Part shown: piece after piece, positions 29,945-38,608 of the stretch | Layout of the letters: each line of letters begins with the position of its first letter | How positions within the stretch are numbered: the stretch's first letter is position 1 | From: Streptomyces sp. MMG1121 | GTDB taxonomy: Bacteria > Actinomycetota > Actinomycetes > Streptomycetales > Streptomycetaceae | Length of the DNA stretch: 64,000 nucleotides | Direction: 5' to 3' | Assembly (NCBI RefSeq): GCF_001280015.1 | Contig: NZ_LGDV01000196.1 | Span: 12,657 to 76,656, forward strand | Position numbers and translations under genes: made by a program | The notes under the pieces: model-generated | Told to the model about the DNA's origin: nothing | The model's database searches: none | What the model saw: only the letters and a program-made list of their open reading frames with translations

Positions 29945-30793
29945 TCACGCTCCGCCACGCTTGGCAGCGACCACGGCGTCGAACACGACCCGCTTCGGCA
30001 GGCCCGCCTCCACGGCGACCGCCGCGATCGCCTCCTTGCGCCGCTCGCCGGCCTCCTCACGCACCCGCACCCGCCGGACGAGCTCCTCCGCGTCGAGTTC
30101 CTCGGGCCCGGTCTCGGGCGCCCCCTCGACGACGACGGTGATCTCCCCGCGCACCCCCTCCGCGGCCCAGCGCGCCAGCTCGTCCAGCGGACCGCGCCGT
30201 ACCTCCTCGTACGTCTTGGTCAGCTCGCGGCAGACGGCGGCCCGCCGCTGTGCGCCGAAGACCTCGGCCATGGCGGCGAGGGTGTCGTCGAGCCGGTGCG
30301 GGGCCTCGAAGTACACGAGCGTGCGCCGCTCGTCCGCGACCTCCCGCAGCCGGGACAGCCGCTCCCCCGCCTTGCGCGGCAGGAAGCCCTCGAAGCAGAA
30401 CCGGTCGACGGGCAGCCCGGACAGGGCGAGCGCGGTGAGCACGGCGGACGGGCCGGGTACCGCGGTGACCCGGATGTCCTTCTCGACGGCGGCCGCGACC
30501 AGGCGGTAGCCCGGGTCGGAGACGGACGGCATCCCGGCGTCGGTCACGAGCAGCACGCGCGCGCCGCCGAGCAGTTCCTCGACCAGCTCCGGCGTGCGGG
30601 CGGACTCGTTGCCCTCGAAGTACGACACCACGCGGCCCTTGGGGGTGACGCCGAGGGCCTGGGTGAGGCGGCGCAGCCGCCGGGTGTCCTCGGCGGCGAC
30701 CACGTCGGCGCCGGCCAGCTCCTCGGCCAGCCGGGGCGGCGCGTCCGCGGTGTCGCCGATGGGGGTACCTGCGAGGACAAGGGTTCCAGTCAC
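29945..30793 (-). CDS. rsmI: 16S rRNA (cytidine1402-2'-O)-methyltransferase
   Basis: RsmI methylates the ribose of C1402 in the decoding centre. The tetrapyrrole-methylase fold is evident: LVLAGTPIGDTADAPPRL, VVAAEDTRR, LVTDAGMPSVSDPGY and TAVPGPSAVLTALALSG. Length is 282 residues. The start is GTG 30793. It is divergent from pmt, with 134 nt between starts. Confidence 0.95.
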   Translation of the reverse strand: MTGTLVLAGTPIGDTADAPPRLAEELAGADVVAAEDTRRLRRLTQALGVTPKGRVVSYFEGNESARTPELVEELLGGARVLLVTDAGMPSVSDPGYRLVAAAVEKDIRVTAVPGPSAVLTALALSGLPVDRFCFEGFLPRKAGERLSRLREVADERRTLVYFEAPHRLDDTLAAMAEVFGAQRRAAVCRELTKTYEEVRRGPLDELARWAAEGVRGEITVVVEGAPETGPEELDAEELVRRVRVREEAGERRKEAIAAVAVEAGLPKRVVFDAVVAAKRGGA

Positions 30794-30927
30794 GCCCCCA
30801 TCCTCGCAGGGACCGCCCGCATCCCGGGAACTCGTACGCGGTGCCCGCGCCCCGGGGACAGGGCCGTGTTCCGACTGGTACCGCCCATGCACGGGACTCG
30901 CACAGAACGGTTCCCTACGATGGCGCG

Positions 30928-32676
30928 GTGACCAGTACCGCGTCCTCCACGGACCTCCGGCAGGGCCAGGCGCCGCACGATGAGCGGCCGGCGTGGCAGC
31001 AGCGGCTGCGCCGATTCGGGTACGTACCGGCCAAGGACGCGCCGTCGGGCGACGTACGCGACCGGCTGGTGCCCCCGTACGCCGAGCCCGGCTCCCGGCT
31101 GTGGCAGGCGCTCGGCGTGCCGCCGGTCCTCGCCGAGCGGATCACGCGCTGGTCCGGCTGGGGCGGTCCGCTGCTGGTCACGCTGATGGCGGGCCTGATG
31201 CGGTTCTGGAACCTGGGCAGCCCGCGCGCGGTGATATTCGACGAGACGTACTACGCCAAGGACGCCTGGGCGCTCGTCCACCGAGGTTTCGAGGTCAACT
31301 GGGACAAGAACGCCAACGACCTGGTCCTGCAGACGCACGGGCACCTCGCGATCCCGACGGACGCGGCGTACGTCGTGCATCCGCCGGTCGGCAAGTACGT
31401 CATCGGGCTCGGCGAGCTGATCTTCGGGTTCAACCCGTTCGGCTGGCGGTTCATGACCGCTCTGCTGGGCACGCTGTCCGTGCTGCTGCTGTGCCGGATC
31501 GGGCGCCGGATCTTCCGCTCGACGTTCCTCGGCTGCCTGGCGGGCACGCTGATGGCGGTGGACGGCCTGCACTTCGTGATGAGCCGGACCTCGCTGCTGG
31601 ACGGCGTGCTGATGTTCTTCGTGGTGGCCGCGTTCGGTTGCCTGGTCATCGACCGGGACCGGACACGGGCGAGACTGGCCGCCGCCCTGCCGGTGGGAGC
31701 CGACGGCCGGGTCCGTCCGGACGCGCACGTCGGCGACACCCTCCGCCTGGGCCTGCGTCCCTGGCGTTGGGCGACCGGGCTGATGCTGGGCCTGGCCATC
31801 GGCACCAAGTGGAACGGCCTGTACATCCTGGCCGCGTTCTGCGTGATGGCGGTCCTGTGGGACGTCGGCGCCCGCAGGACGGCCGGTGCGCGTCACCCGT
31901 ATGCCGCAGCTCTCAAGTACGACACCGGCCTCGCCTTCGTCGCGACCGTTCCGCTGGCCATCGCCGTCTACCTGCTCTCCTGGCTCGGCTGGATCCTCTC
32001 CCCGACCGACGGCACGGGCGGCTACTTCCGCAACTGGGCGGCCACCGACGGCAAGGGCGGCAGCTGGGCCTTCCTGCCGGATTGGCTGCGCAGCCTGTGG
32101 CACTACGAGCACGAGGTGTACGAGTTCCACGTCGGGCTGACGTCCCCGCACACCTACCAGTCCAATCCGTGGAGCTGGATCGTGCTGGGCCGCCCGGTGT
32201 CGTACTTCTACGAGTCCCCGAGCCCCGGAACCGACGGCTGCCCGGCGAACGCGGGCCAGAAGTGCGCGCGTGAGGTCCTGGCGCTCGGCACACCGCTGCT
32301 GTGGTGGGCGGCCTGCTTCGCGATCCTGTACGTGCTGTGGCGCTGGGCGTTCCGCCGCGACTGGCGGGCCGGGGCCATCGCGTGCGGGATCGCGGCCGGC
32401 TATCTGCCGTGGTTCATGTACCAGGAGCGGACGATCTTCCTCTTCTACGCGGTCGTCTTCGTGCCGTTCCTGTGTCTGGCGGTGGCGATGATGATCGGCG
32501 CGATCATCGGCCCACCGGGCTCGAGCGACACCCGCCGGGTCGTCGGCGCGTCGGCGGCGGGCGTCCTGGTGCTGCTGATCGTCTGGAACTTCATCTACTT
32601 CTGGCCGCTCTACACCGGCACCGCGATCCCGATAGACCAGTGGCGGTCGCGGATGTGGCTGGACACCTGGGTCTGA
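30928..32676 (+). CDS. pmt: Dolichyl-phosphate-mannose--protein O-mannosyltransferase
   Basis: A polytopic GT39 enzyme that mannosylates exported proteins using polyprenyl-phosphate mannose. The family acidic loop is visible as AVIFDETYYAKDAWAL, with the HPPVGKYVIG segment following. About 10-11 membrane spans cover 582 residues, with a Gly/Trp-rich lumenal stretch. In S. coelicolor the orthologue (SCO3154, from memory) is required for phage phiC31 infection and antibiotic tolerance. GTG 30928 follows a -10-like TACGAT by 6 nt with no ribosome site, so it is probably leaderless. Confidence 0.93.
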   Translation: MTSTASSTDLRQGQAPHDERPAWQQRLRRFGYVPAKDAPSGDVRDRLVPPYAEPGSRLWQALGVPPVLAERITRWSGWGGPLLVTLMAGLMRFWNLGSPRAVIFDETYYAKDAWALVHRGFEVNWDKNANDLVLQTHGHLAIPTDAAYVVHPPVGKYVIGLGELIFGFNPFGWRFMTALLGTLSVLLLCRIGRRIFRSTFLGCLAGTLMAVDGLHFVMSRTSLLDGVLMFFVVAAFGCLVIDRDRTRARLAAALPVGADGRVRPDAHVGDTLRLGLRPWRWATGLMLGLAIGTKWNGLYILAAFCVMAVLWDVGARRTAGARHPYAAALKYDTGLAFVATVPLAIAVYLLSWLGWILSPTDGTGGYFRNWAATDGKGGSWAFLPDWLRSLWHYEHEVYEFHVGLTSPHTYQSNPWSWIVLGRPVSYFYESPSPGTDGCPANAGQKCAREVLALGTPLLWWAACFAILYVLWRWAFRRDWRAGAIACGIAAGYLPWFMYQERTIFLFYAVVFVPFLCLAVAMMIGAIIGPPGSSDTRRVVGASAAGVLVLLIVWNFIYFWPLYTGTAIPIDQWRSRMWLDTWV

Positions 32677-32707
32677 GTCACGGCTTCGGCGACACCGGAC
32701 ACAGCCG

Positions 32708-32729
32708 GCGGTGCCGCCATCGGCACCGC
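32708..32729 (+). terminator. Hairpin after pmt
   Basis: GCGGTGCCG (32708-32716) and CGGCACCGC (32721-32729) form a perfect 9-bp stem with a CCAT loop, 31 nt after the pmt stop. Confidence 0.65.
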
Positions 32730-32848
32730 GCGCGTGCAGAGCGGTTCGCCCGGCGACGGCGCCCTGCGGCGGGAAGCCCCGGCCGCTCGTCTACGAGAGC
32801 GCGCCGACGACGGCCGCGGCGGCCGGTCCGACTGCCGCTTCCGCCGGT

Positions 32849-32950
32849 CGCCGGGGCGACGTGGCCCCCTCTGCGATGCCCAGGGACGGCGGGCACGGCG
32901 TCAACGCGACCGGGCCGATTGTCGCAACCGTGCTACGGAATGCCGGCCGA
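32849..32950 (+). pseudogene. Remnant 3' end of a deleted penicillin-binding protein gene
   Basis: In one forward frame this stretch reads RRGDVAPSAMPRDGGHG then VNATGPIVATVLRNAG. It aligns over about 33 residues with the C-terminus of the neighbouring PBP (YRGDLAAAGVVEAGGHG, then GDTAGPIVAALLKMGG). The match includes RGD, GGHG, GPIVA and the final Leu/Gly positions. No start, transpeptidase motif or proper stop remains, and upstream sequence in the frame is not recognisable. From memory, S. coelicolor has two adjacent PBP genes after pmt (SCO3156 and SCO3157), so the first copy seems to have been lost here. This was read by eye only. Confidence 0.6.
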
Positions 32951-33047
32951 CGTCACCCGCAAAGGCGGGGACTTTAAGGTGTTGGCGGTCGTTGGGGAGT
33001 GTGAAGGGGCGGCGGGGCCCTGGGGAAGGCACGGAGGAACTGAGGCT

Positions 33048-34718
33048 GTGGGCAAGAGAAGGCGCGTCGCCGAGCGACGGAATACGACCCGACCCGCCGT
33101 GCTCGGCGGGATGATCGCCGTGGTCGTCGGCGGCGTCGGATTCGGCGTCTACGCGCTGACCGGCGGCGGCGCGGCGGCCGACGAGGGCACGTCCGCCACG
33201 GCCGACCACAAGGCCGTCAAGACCGGCCCGGTCAGCGCCGCCGAGGTCCACGCGGTCTCCGCCCGCTTTCTGACGGCCTGGCAGCAGGGCAGGATCAGCG
33301 AGGCGGCCGCCGCCACGACCGACGCGCCGGACGCGACCAAGCTGCTCACCGGCTTCACCAAGGACGCCCGCCTCAAGGGCGTCACGCTCACCCCCGGCGC
33401 GGCCACGGGCGCGAAGGTCCCGTTCTCCGTCAAGGCGACGGTGTCGTACCAGAAGCTCAGCAAACCCCTGGCGTACGGCAGTTCGCTCACCGTGGTGCGC
33501 CGGGCGAGCGACGGCAGGCCGCTGGTCGACTGGCACTCCTCCGTCGTCCACCCGGACCTGCAGGACGGCGACACCCTCGTCACCGGCGAGTCCGGCACCC
33601 CGCCCGTCAAGGCCCTGGACCGTGACGGCGGCGAGCTGACGGCCGCCAAGTACCCGTCACTGGGCACGGTGTTGGACGGTCTGCGCGAGAAGTACGGCAA
33701 GACGGCGGGCGGCAAGGCGGGCATCGAGCTGCGCGTGGTGCGCGGCAAGGCCTCGCAGAAGGCCCAGCTCTCCGACAAGACGCTGGCGGAGCTGAGCCAG
33801 GGCACGCCGGGCACGGTGAAGACGACGCTGAACCCTGCCCTCCAGGCGGCTGCCGAGCAGCAGGTGGCCAAGCAGGCGAAGGCGTCCGTGGTGGTCGTGC
33901 GGCCGTCCACGGGCGAGATCCTCGCGGTCGCCAACAGCGGGCACGGTTTCAACGTCGGCTTCCAGGGCTCCCTCGCGCCCGGCTCCACGATGAAGATCGT
34001 GACGTCGACGATGCTGTTCGAGAAGAAGCTCACCACCCCGGACGCCTCCCACCCCTGCCCCAAGACGTACAAGCTCGCCGGCTGGACCTTCCACAACGAC
34101 GACAACTCCGAGATCAAGAAGGGCACGTTCGAGCAGAGCTTCGGGGCCTCCTGCAACAACGCCTTCATCGACTTCGCGCCGAAGCTGTCCAACAGCGACC
34201 TGACGAACGAGGCCCAGCAGGTCTACGGCCTCGGCATGGACAACTGGGCCATCGGCGTCCCGTCGTTCGACGGTTCCGTGCCGGTGCAGAGCGGGGCGCA
34301 GATGGGCGCCTCGCTGATCGGGCAGGGCGGGGTGCGCATGAACCCGCTGAACATGGCCTCGGTGGCGTCGACGGTGGAGACGGGCACCTTCCACCAGCCG
34401 TACCTGGTGTCGCCCTCGGTGGACAACCGCACACTGGCGAAGGCCTCGCGCACGATGTCGTCGAAGACCCAGGGCCAGCTGAAGGAGGTCATGCGGTTCA
34501 CGGCGGCGTACGGCACGGCGGCCAAGGCGATGGCGGGCGTGAGCGGTGACGTCGGCGCCAAGACCGGCTCCGCCGAGGTCGACGGGCAGAAGAAGCCGAA
34601 CGGCTGGTTCACCGCCTACCGCGGCGACCTCGCCGCCGCGGGCGTGGTCGAGGCGGGCGGTCACGGCGGCGACACGGCCGGGCCGATCGTGGCGGCGCTA
34701 CTGAAGATGGGCGGCTGA
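33048..34718 (+). CDS. Class B penicillin-binding protein with NTF2-like (MecA-N type) domain
   Basis: A 556-residue peptidoglycan transpeptidase anchored by an N-terminal signal helix (AVLGGMIAVVVGGVGFGVYAL, about 18-38). An NTF2-like domain lies at about 60-185, then a dimerisation domain, then the transpeptidase domain. Active-site motifs are STMK (GSTMKIVTST, about residue 320), SCN in FGASCNNAF, and KTGS in GAKTGSAEVDG. The start is GTG 33048, 9 nt after GGAGGA. It follows the PBP remnant and precedes ssgE, which suits a role in growth or sporulation wall synthesis. Confidence 0.92.
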   Translation: MGKRRRVAERRNTTRPAVLGGMIAVVVGGVGFGVYALTGGGAAADEGTSATADHKAVKTGPVSAAEVHAVSARFLTAWQQGRISEAAAATTDAPDATKLLTGFTKDARLKGVTLTPGAATGAKVPFSVKATVSYQKLSKPLAYGSSLTVVRRASDGRPLVDWHSSVVHPDLQDGDTLVTGESGTPPVKALDRDGGELTAAKYPSLGTVLDGLREKYGKTAGGKAGIELRVVRGKASQKAQLSDKTLAELSQGTPGTVKTTLNPALQAAAEQQVAKQAKASVVVVRPSTGEILAVANSGHGFNVGFQGSLAPGSTMKIVTSTMLFEKKLTTPDASHPCPKTYKLAGWTFHNDDNSEIKKGTFEQSFGASCNNAFIDFAPKLSNSDLTNEAQQVYGLGMDNWAIGVPSFDGSVPVQSGAQMGASLIGQGGVRMNPLNMASVASTVETGTFHQPYLVSPSVDNRTLAKASRTMSSKTQGQLKEVMRFTAAYGTAAKAMAGVSGDVGAKTGSAEVDGQKKPNGWFTAYRGDLAAAGVVEAGGHGGDTAGPIVAALLKMGG

Positions 34719-34745
34719 CCCGCCGAGAACCGGGGAAAGGCGGGA

Positions 34746-35084
34746 TCAGGTCCGTACCGGCTCCGCCGTGTACGTACGGCGCAGGAAGCGCACCAGCGCC
34801 TTCGACTCGAACTGGACGACCTCGACGCCACTGGCGGAGTGGAACTCCACCACGGCCTGCACGCGCCCGCACGGCCACACCCGTACGGCGCCGCTCTCGG
34901 CCGGTACCCGCAGCCCCCGCTCCAGCAACGCGCGCGAGATGGTCCACTCGTGCGGGCCCGGGAGGCCGAACCGGACCGACCGTGGGTCGGTGTCGGGGTC
35001 GTACCGCAGGACCACCGGTACGGCCCCCGGGTCCTCCTCGTCCGTGACGATGTGGGCGCGGGCGTACTGTTCGACCACAGACAT
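34746..35084 (-). CDS. ssgE: SsgA-like sporulation/cell-division regulator, SsgE by synteny
   Basis: A 112-residue SALP-family protein, unique to morphologically complex actinobacteria. It shows the family pattern VVLRYDPDTDPRSVRFGLPG, then WTISRALLERGL and VRVWPCGRVQAVVEFHSASG, and ends with the LVRFLRRTY segment. SALPs steer peptidoglycan enzymes during septation and spore separation. The specific paralogue is inferred from its place between a PBP and a Cbi transporter, as for S. coelicolor ssgE (from memory). It is convergent with the PBP gene. Confidence 0.85.
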   Translation of the reverse strand: MSVVEQYARAHIVTDEEDPGAVPVVLRYDPDTDPRSVRFGLPGPHEWTISRALLERGLRVPAESGAVRVWPCGRVQAVVEFHSASGVEVVQFESKALVRFLRRTYTAEPVRT

Positions 35085-35159
35085 CAGACCGCCCTCTCAC
35101 GCTGAGTCACCTTTACGGAAGCTATTCATCCGCTTTCTCTCCAATGTGCCATATTTTCC

Positions 35160-35187
35160 GATTCACGCTTCCCGGGAGCGGTGAATC
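35160..35187. other. Inverted repeat upstream of the cbiM promoter
   Basis: GATTCAC (35160-35166) and GTGAATC (35181-35187) flank a self-complementary core (GCTTCCC/GGGAGC), giving a nearly complete hairpin with one bulge. It lies between the divergent ssgE and cbiM genes, upstream of the cbiM promoter, so it is more likely a protein site or a boundary than part of the cbiM transcript. Confidence 0.4.
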
Positions 35188-35227
35188 TCAAGGACCGATG
35201 GACAACCGTTTCGAGACAGCCTGGTTC

Positions 35228-35244
35228 TTGCAAAGTCTTCGCAA
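35228..35244 (+). promoter_or_regulatory. Nur box (nickel-responsive Fur-family operator) before cbiM
   Basis: TTGCAA-AGTCT-TCGCAA (35228-35244) matches the published S. coelicolor Nur consensus tTGCaa-N5-ttGCAA at all but one position. It overlaps the -35 region of the cbiM promoter, so nickel-loaded Nur binding should block transcription. This supports nickel (or cobalt) as the metal carried. Confidence 0.75.
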
Positions 35245-35252
35245 CAAGCCTC

Positions 35253-35258
35253 TAAAAT
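35253..35258 (+). promoter_or_regulatory. -10 element of cbiM
   Basis: TAAAAT ends 6 nt before the cbiM GTG. TTGCAA at 35228, inside the Nur box, could serve as -35 with a 19-nt spacer. The start codon is then at or next to the transcription start, implying a leaderless mRNA and no room for a cobalamin riboswitch. Confidence 0.6.
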
Positions 35259-35264
35259 CGAACG

Positions 35265-36317
35265 GTGCATGTACCTGACGGATTCATCGACGCCCCGACC
35301 TCCGCGGTCACCGGAGTGGTCGCCGCCGGCGCCCTCGCGGTGAGCCTGCGCGGCGCCCGCCGCGAACTCGACGAGAAGACGGCCCCGCTGGCCGGTCTGG
35401 TGGCGGCGTTCGTCTTCGCCGTCCAGATGCTCAACTTCCCCGTGGCGGCCGGTACGAGCGGCCATCTGCTCGGCGGCGCGCTCGCCGCGATCCTCGTCGG
35501 CCCCTACACAGGCGTGTTGTGCGTGTCGGTCGTGCTGCTCATGCAGGGCGTGCTGTTCGCGGACGGCGGCCTCACCGCGCTCGGGGTGAACATCACCGAC
35601 ATGGCGATCGTCACCACGGTCGTGTCGTACGCCGTCTTCCGCGGCCTGCTCGCCGTGCTGCCCCGCAAGCGTCGCTCGGTGACCGTCGCGTCCTTCGTCG
35701 CCGCGCTGGTCTCCGTGCCGGCCGCCGCCGTCGCCTTCACGCTCATGTACGCGATCGGCGGCACGACGGACGTGTCCCTCGGCAAGGTCGCGACCGCGAT
35801 GATCGGCGTCCACGTTCTGATCGGCGTCGGCGAGGCGGTCATCACCGCGCTCACGGTGAGCGCGGTGATCGCCGTGCGCCCCGACCTGGTGCACGGCGCG
35901 CGCGGCCTGCGGCAGCGGCTCCAGTTGCGTGTGAACGGCGCGCTGGTGGACATGCCGGCGCCCACGGCGCCCGTGGCAGCGCGCACCTCCCGGCGCGCGC
36001 TGTGGGTGACGGGGCTGGTCACCTCCCTCGTCCTCGCCGGGTTCGTCAGCTTCTACGCCTCCGCGAACCCCGACGGCCTGGAGAAGGTCGCGCACGACCA
36101 GGGGATCGACGCGAAGACCGAGAAGCACGCCTCGGCCGACTCCCCGCTCGCCGACTACGGCGTCAAGGACGTCTCCGACGCCCGTCTGTCCGGCGGCCTC
36201 GCCGGCGTGATCGGCGTCGGGGTCACCGTCGTCGCGGGCAGCGCGGTGTTCTGGGCGGTGCGCCGGCGCCGCGACGCGGAGATCTCGCCCGCCTCGACGG
36301 CCGGCACGAGCGTCTGA
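35265..36317 (+). CDS. cbiM: Energy-coupling factor metal importer, CbiM fused to CbiN-like domain
   Basis: The substrate-capture subunit of a Ni2+/Co2+ ECF transporter. It begins MHVPDGFID; His2 and the N-terminus itself are known metal ligands in this family, which fixes GTG 35265 as the start. Residues 1-210 are the polytopic CbiM part (NFPVAAGTSGHLLGG). The C-terminal part (about 240-350) has a span, a PDGLEKVA motif, DYGVKDVS and a last span, matching the CbiN/PDGLE module. Fusion of M and N in one 350-residue chain explains the absence of a separate cbiN. It leads the operon cbiM-cbiQ-cbiO. Confidence 0.92.
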   Translation: MHVPDGFIDAPTSAVTGVVAAGALAVSLRGARRELDEKTAPLAGLVAAFVFAVQMLNFPVAAGTSGHLLGGALAAILVGPYTGVLCVSVVLLMQGVLFADGGLTALGVNITDMAIVTTVVSYAVFRGLLAVLPRKRRSVTVASFVAALVSVPAAAVAFTLMYAIGGTTDVSLGKVATAMIGVHVLIGVGEAVITALTVSAVIAVRPDLVHGARGLRQRLQLRVNGALVDMPAPTAPVAARTSRRALWVTGLVTSLVLAGFVSFYASANPDGLEKVAHDQGIDAKTEKHASADSPLADYGVKDVSDARLSGGLAGVIGVGVTVVAGSAVFWAVRRRRDAEISPASTAGTSV

Positions 36318-36318
36318 C

Positions 36319-37080
36319 GTGGGTGCCGGGCACGCACACAGGCTGTACCGGCACGGGCACTCGCCCGTGCACGCCCTGCCGCCACACACCAAGCTCACGG
36401 CCGCCTTCCTGTTCGTGATGGTCGTGGTGTCCACCCCGCGCGAGGCGACATGGGCGTTCGCGGTGTACGCCGTCCTGCTCGCGTACGTCGCGTACGTCGT
36501 ACGCGTGCCCGCCCTCTTTCTGCTCAAACGGCTGCTGATCGAGGGGCCGTTCGTGGCCTTCGCGGTGCTCATGCCGTTCGTGGCCGAGGGCGAGCGGGTA
36601 CACGTCCTGGGTCTCTCGCTCAGCGTGAACGGACTCTGGGGCGCCTGGAACGTGCTCGCCAAGGGCACGCTCGGCGTCGCCGTCTCCGTGCTGCTGGCCG
36701 CCACCACCGAGCTGCGCGCACTGCTGCTCGGGCTCCAGCGGCTGAGGCTGCCCCCGCTGCTCGTGCAGATCTCCTCCTTCATGATCCGCTACGGCGACGT
36801 CATCACCGACGAGATGCGCCGGATGCGCATCGCCCGCGAGTCGCGCGGCTTCGAGGCGAAGGGCGTGCGGCACTGGGGCGTGCTCGCCAAGTCCGCCGGC
36901 GCGCTGTTCATCCGCTCCTACGAGCGCGGGGAGCGCGTGCACCTGGCCATGGTGAGCCGGGGGTACGCCGGTGCCATGCCGGTCATCGACGAGGTGACCG
37001 CGTCCCCGGCGCAGTGGCGTCTCGCCCTCGCGCTCCCCAGCACCGCCCTCGTCGTCTGTCTACTGGGATGGATCCTGTGA
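36319..37080 (+). CDS. cbiQ: ECF transporter T component
   Basis: A 253-residue membrane coupling subunit with about five spans. It carries two conserved Arg-Gly type motifs that contact the ATPase: ARESRGFEAKG and AMVSRGYAGAMP. The start GTG 36319 is 1 nt after the cbiM stop, and the stop overlaps the cbiO start, so the operon is tightly coupled. It works with CbiM(N) and CbiO in nickel/cobalt uptake. Confidence 0.92.
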   Translation: MGAGHAHRLYRHGHSPVHALPPHTKLTAAFLFVMVVVSTPREATWAFAVYAVLLAYVAYVVRVPALFLLKRLLIEGPFVAFAVLMPFVAEGERVHVLGLSLSVNGLWGAWNVLAKGTLGVAVSVLLAATTELRALLLGLQRLRLPPLLVQISSFMIRYGDVITDEMRRMRIARESRGFEAKGVRHWGVLAKSAGALFIRSYERGERVHLAMVSRGYAGAMPVIDEVTASPAQWRLALALPSTALVVCLLGWIL

Positions 37081-37841
37081 CCACCGCTTCGAGCACCGCT
37101 TCCCTGGAGGTCTCCGGCCTCGCCTTCGCCTACCCCGACGGCCACCAGGCCCTGTTCGGCGTCGACTTCACCATCGCGCGCGGCGAACGGGTCGCGCTGC
37201 TTGGCCCGAACGGCGCCGGCAAGACCACCCTGGTGCTCCACCTCAACGGCATCCTGAGCGGCGGCACGGGTGCCGTCACGGTGGCCGGACTGCCGGTCGG
37301 CAAGCGGCACATGGCGGCCGTCCGGCAGAAGGTCGGCATCGTCTTCCAGGACCCGGACGACCAGCTGTTCATGCCGACCGTGCGCGAGGACGTGGCCTTC
37401 GGCCCGGCCGCCGCCGGAATCAAGGGCGCGGCCCTGGAGGACCGGGTACGGCACGCCCTGGAGCGCGTCGGCATGCAGGACTTCGCCGACCGCCCGCCGC
37501 ACCATCTGTCCTTCGGCCAGCGCCGCCGCGTCGCCGTGGCCACCGTGCTCGCGATGGAGCCGGAGATCCTCGTCCTGGACGAGCCCTCTTCCAACCTCGA
37601 CCCGGCCTCCCGCCGTGAGCTCGCCGACATCCTGCGCTCCCTGGACGTCACGGTCCTCATGGTCACCCACGACCTGCCCTACGCCCTGGAACTCTGCCCG
37701 CGCTCCCTGATCCTCAGCGACGGCGTGATCGCAGCCGACGGCCGGACCGCCGGCCTCCTCTCCGACGAGGAGCTGATGCGGGCTCACCGCCTGGAGCTGC
37801 CGTTCGGGTTCGACCCTCGGGCGGTGGCGGGGCGGGCGTGA
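37077..37841 (+). CDS. cbiO: ECF transporter ATP-binding protein
   Basis: A 254-residue ABC ATPase. Walker A is GPNGAGKTT, the Q-loop is FQDPDDQLF (typical of CbiO), the signature is LSFGQRRR and Walker B is ILVLDEPSSNLD, with the switch His in MVTHDLP. GTG 37077 gives a 4-nt GTGA overlap with cbiQ; ATG 37068 is also in frame. It energises the CbiMQ importer. Confidence 0.93.
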   Translation: MTTASSTASLEVSGLAFAYPDGHQALFGVDFTIARGERVALLGPNGAGKTTLVLHLNGILSGGTGAVTVAGLPVGKRHMAAVRQKVGIVFQDPDDQLFMPTVREDVAFGPAAAGIKGAALEDRVRHALERVGMQDFADRPPHHLSFGQRRRVAVATVLAMEPEILVLDEPSSNLDPASRRELADILRSLDVTVLMVTHDLPYALELCPRSLILSDGVIAADGRTAGLLSDEELMRAHRLELPFGFDPRAVAGRA

Positions 37842-38019
37842 GGGCTGGACGGCGCATGGTGCGCAAGTAGGCGCGCGTGACGAGTGTGCGCGCCGTGGTG
37901 TGGCTGACGGGGCGCGCGGGGCGGGGGTGCGCGCCGAGGTGGTGGAGGTGCGCGCTGGGACGTGTGCGAGGGGTGTGCGCGGCGGGTGGCGCGGCGCGTC
38001 CGCGAGAATGGGGCGCGTG

Positions 38020-38502
38020 ATGCCTCAAGACGAGCGAGACGACGAAGGGGCCGCCGGGTCGCTGCTGCTGGACGACCAGCTGTGCTTCGCGCTGTACGCC
38101 GCACAGCGCGCCGTGACCGCCGCATACCGTCCACTTCTGGACGACCTCGGGCTCACCTACCCCCAGTACCTCGTGCTCCTGGTGCTCTGGGAGCACGGCG
38201 AGACCAGCGTGAAAGAGCTGGCGCGCGCCCTGCGGCTGGACTACGGGACCATCTCGCCGTTGCTGAAGCGGCTGGAGGGGGCGGGTCTGGTGCGCAGGGA
38301 GCGCGCGGCGGGCGACGAGCGCTCGGTGCTCGTCGTGTGCACCGGGCGCGCGGAGGAACTCAGGGAGCGCGCGGCGCGCGTCCCCGGCGCGCTCCTCGCC
38401 ACGACGGGGCTCGACACGCAGGGGGTCGCACGGTTGCGCGCGGAGTTGTGGCAGCTCACCGAGCGCGCCGACACGGCGGCCGACAGGCACCGAGCGCACT
38501 GA
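38020..38502 (+). CDS. ohrR: OhrR-type MarR regulator of organic peroxide response
   Basis: A 160-residue winged-helix regulator. The N-terminal LLLDDQLCFALYAAQRAV contains the reactive Cys of one-Cys OhrR proteins, and YRPLLDDLGLTYPQYLVLLVLWE is the OhrR signature. The wing region is RRERAAGDERSVLV. Peroxides oxidise the Cys and release DNA. In-frame starts are ATG 38008, GTG 38017 and ATG 38020; GAGAAT (38004-38009) suits a leaderless start at 38017-38020. The ohr gene follows in the same direction. Confidence 0.9.
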   Translation: MPQDERDDEGAAGSLLLDDQLCFALYAAQRAVTAAYRPLLDDLGLTYPQYLVLLVLWEHGETSVKELARALRLDYGTISPLLKRLEGAGLVRRERAAGDERSVLVVCTGRAEELRERAARVPGALLATTGLDTQGVARLRAELWQLTERADTAADRHRAH

Positions 38503-38608
38503 ACCCGCGCTGTCCGCGGTTGCCCACCCTGCTGACGCTTGCTGACCTACCGGCCAGTACCTTGTGCACGATGCATCTGTGCGCCACTTGTTCCGGGGAA
38601 GGCCGGCC

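Noticed and set aside
35085..35264. A cobalamin riboswitch before cbiM
   Set aside because: The gap is 180 nt, the likely transcription start is at the start codon, and no B12-box-like motif is visible.
38503..38608. An OhrR operator between ohrR and ohr
   Set aside because: There are suggestive near-palindromes (for example TGCACGATGCA) but nothing clear enough to mark as the site.
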